Notes under the pieces: model-generated
Told to the model about the DNA's origin: nothing
Databases searched by the model: none
The model's input: the letters and a program-made list of their open reading frames with translations, nothing else
Position numbers and translations under genes: made by a program
Shown here: one piece after another, positions 63,887 through 64,000 of the stretch
Layout: each line of letters starts with the position of its first letter
Position numbering within the stretch: the stretch's first letter is position 1
Assembly (NCBI GenBank): GCA_963699085.1
Contig: CAVOTH010000001.1
Coordinates: 1-64,000, forward strand
Length of the DNA stretch: 64,000 bases
Direction: 5' to 3'
Origin: Bog-756 sp963699085
Lineage (GTDB): Bacteria > Actinomycetota > Acidimicrobiia > Acidimicrobiales > RAAP-2

Positions 63887-64000
63887 GTGCCGGTCCTGGA
63901 GCCTTCCGCCGTCAAACGCTCATGCATCATCTGCTGCCTCCCGCGGTCCGGCAGTTGGCTACTGGCTGAGGCGCTCAACAACACGACTGTCGTCGGGCAG
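63887..64000 (+). CDS. Stf0-type sulfotransferase, 5' end only
   Basis: The frame from GTG 63887 runs to the window edge. It encodes CIICCLPRSGSWLLAEALNN near residues 13-32, matching the PAPS 5'-phosphate loop (PRSGS) of Stf0-like sulfotransferases. It starts ten bases after the JmjC gene. Only 38 residues are visible, so the family is likely but not certain. Confidence 0.6.
   Translation, partial: MPVLEPSAVKRSCIICCLPRSGSWLLAEALNNTTVVGQ

Overview
The window is high-GC DNA with actinobacterial habits: a CGAAC-N4-GTTCG type LexA box beside recA, leaderless-looking promoters, an ECF41 sigma factor, a probable F420-dependent luciferase-like oxidoreductase, MEDS-domain kinases and a citrate synthase with a fused helix-turn-helix. 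I infer an actinobacterium, perhaps of the Acidimicrobiia, but nothing in the sequence proves the class.

Region 1 (1-13,600) is one giant inverted repeat of two arms of about 6.8 kb around a 12-bp spacer near 6,788. Each arm carries the same unit: the end of a citrate synthase gene, two tandem TIR-TM-WD40 genes (A and B), and a divergent TPR-type gene that is cut off exactly at the centre of symmetry. Both arms are full of frameshifts at different places. A fold-back read or assembly artefact at a contig end is the simplest reading, although some differences between the arms look like real substitutions. Region 2 (13.3-24.3 kb) holds two divergent citrate synthases (one HTH-fused, one CBS-fused), a DsbA-like protein, cystathionine gamma-synthase, an MFS exporter, an LPG-synthase/flippase-like membrane protein, an Ohr protein, a UBP-type zinc finger and a cyclic-nucleotide-binding thioredoxin reductase.

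Region 3 (24.4-36.4 kb) is a general-stress island: response-regulator/PP2C phosphatase, CHASE3-type histidine kinase, response regulator, sigma-B-type factor with anti-sigma and antagonist, extra STAS and MEDS proteins, CsbD, DUF6458, flavin reductase, hemerythrin and a small acidic protein. Seven sites fit a GTTT-N13/14-GGGTA-like sigma-B promoter, including one in front of the sigma operon itself. Region 4 (36.4-51 kb) has an ArsR regulator with a leaderless promoter, a secreted kelch protein, DoxX, enoyl-CoA hydratase, an ECF41 sigma factor in an operon with an FAD oxidoreductase behind an ECF41-type promoter, an ABC-F ATPase, TetR, SDRs, an LLM oxidoreductase and a Tat-exported dimethylformamidase-like protein. 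Region 5 (51-58.5 kb) is core: recA, a DUF3048 protein, the rimO-pgsA-cinA operon, tRNA-Ser(GCU) and msrB-msrA.

Region 6 (58.6-64 kb) is the most exciting part. It looks like an undescribed RiPP-type pathway: a DUF692/MNIO iron oxidase, a probable MbnC/BufC-like partner and an acyl-CoA-dehydrogenase-fold flavoenzyme on one strand; divergently, an exported protein with two IPT/TIG domains, a Pro-Thr linker and 17 cysteines spaced exactly every third residue, then a JmjC-type hydroxylase and the start of a Stf0-like sulfotransferase. The Cys-repeat protein is the likely substrate.

Single-base frameshifts break about eight otherwise conserved genes between 13.9 and 53.9 kb, several in homopolymers, so the sequence probably keeps long-read indel errors. 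Such genes are annotated over their whole span with the shift noted.
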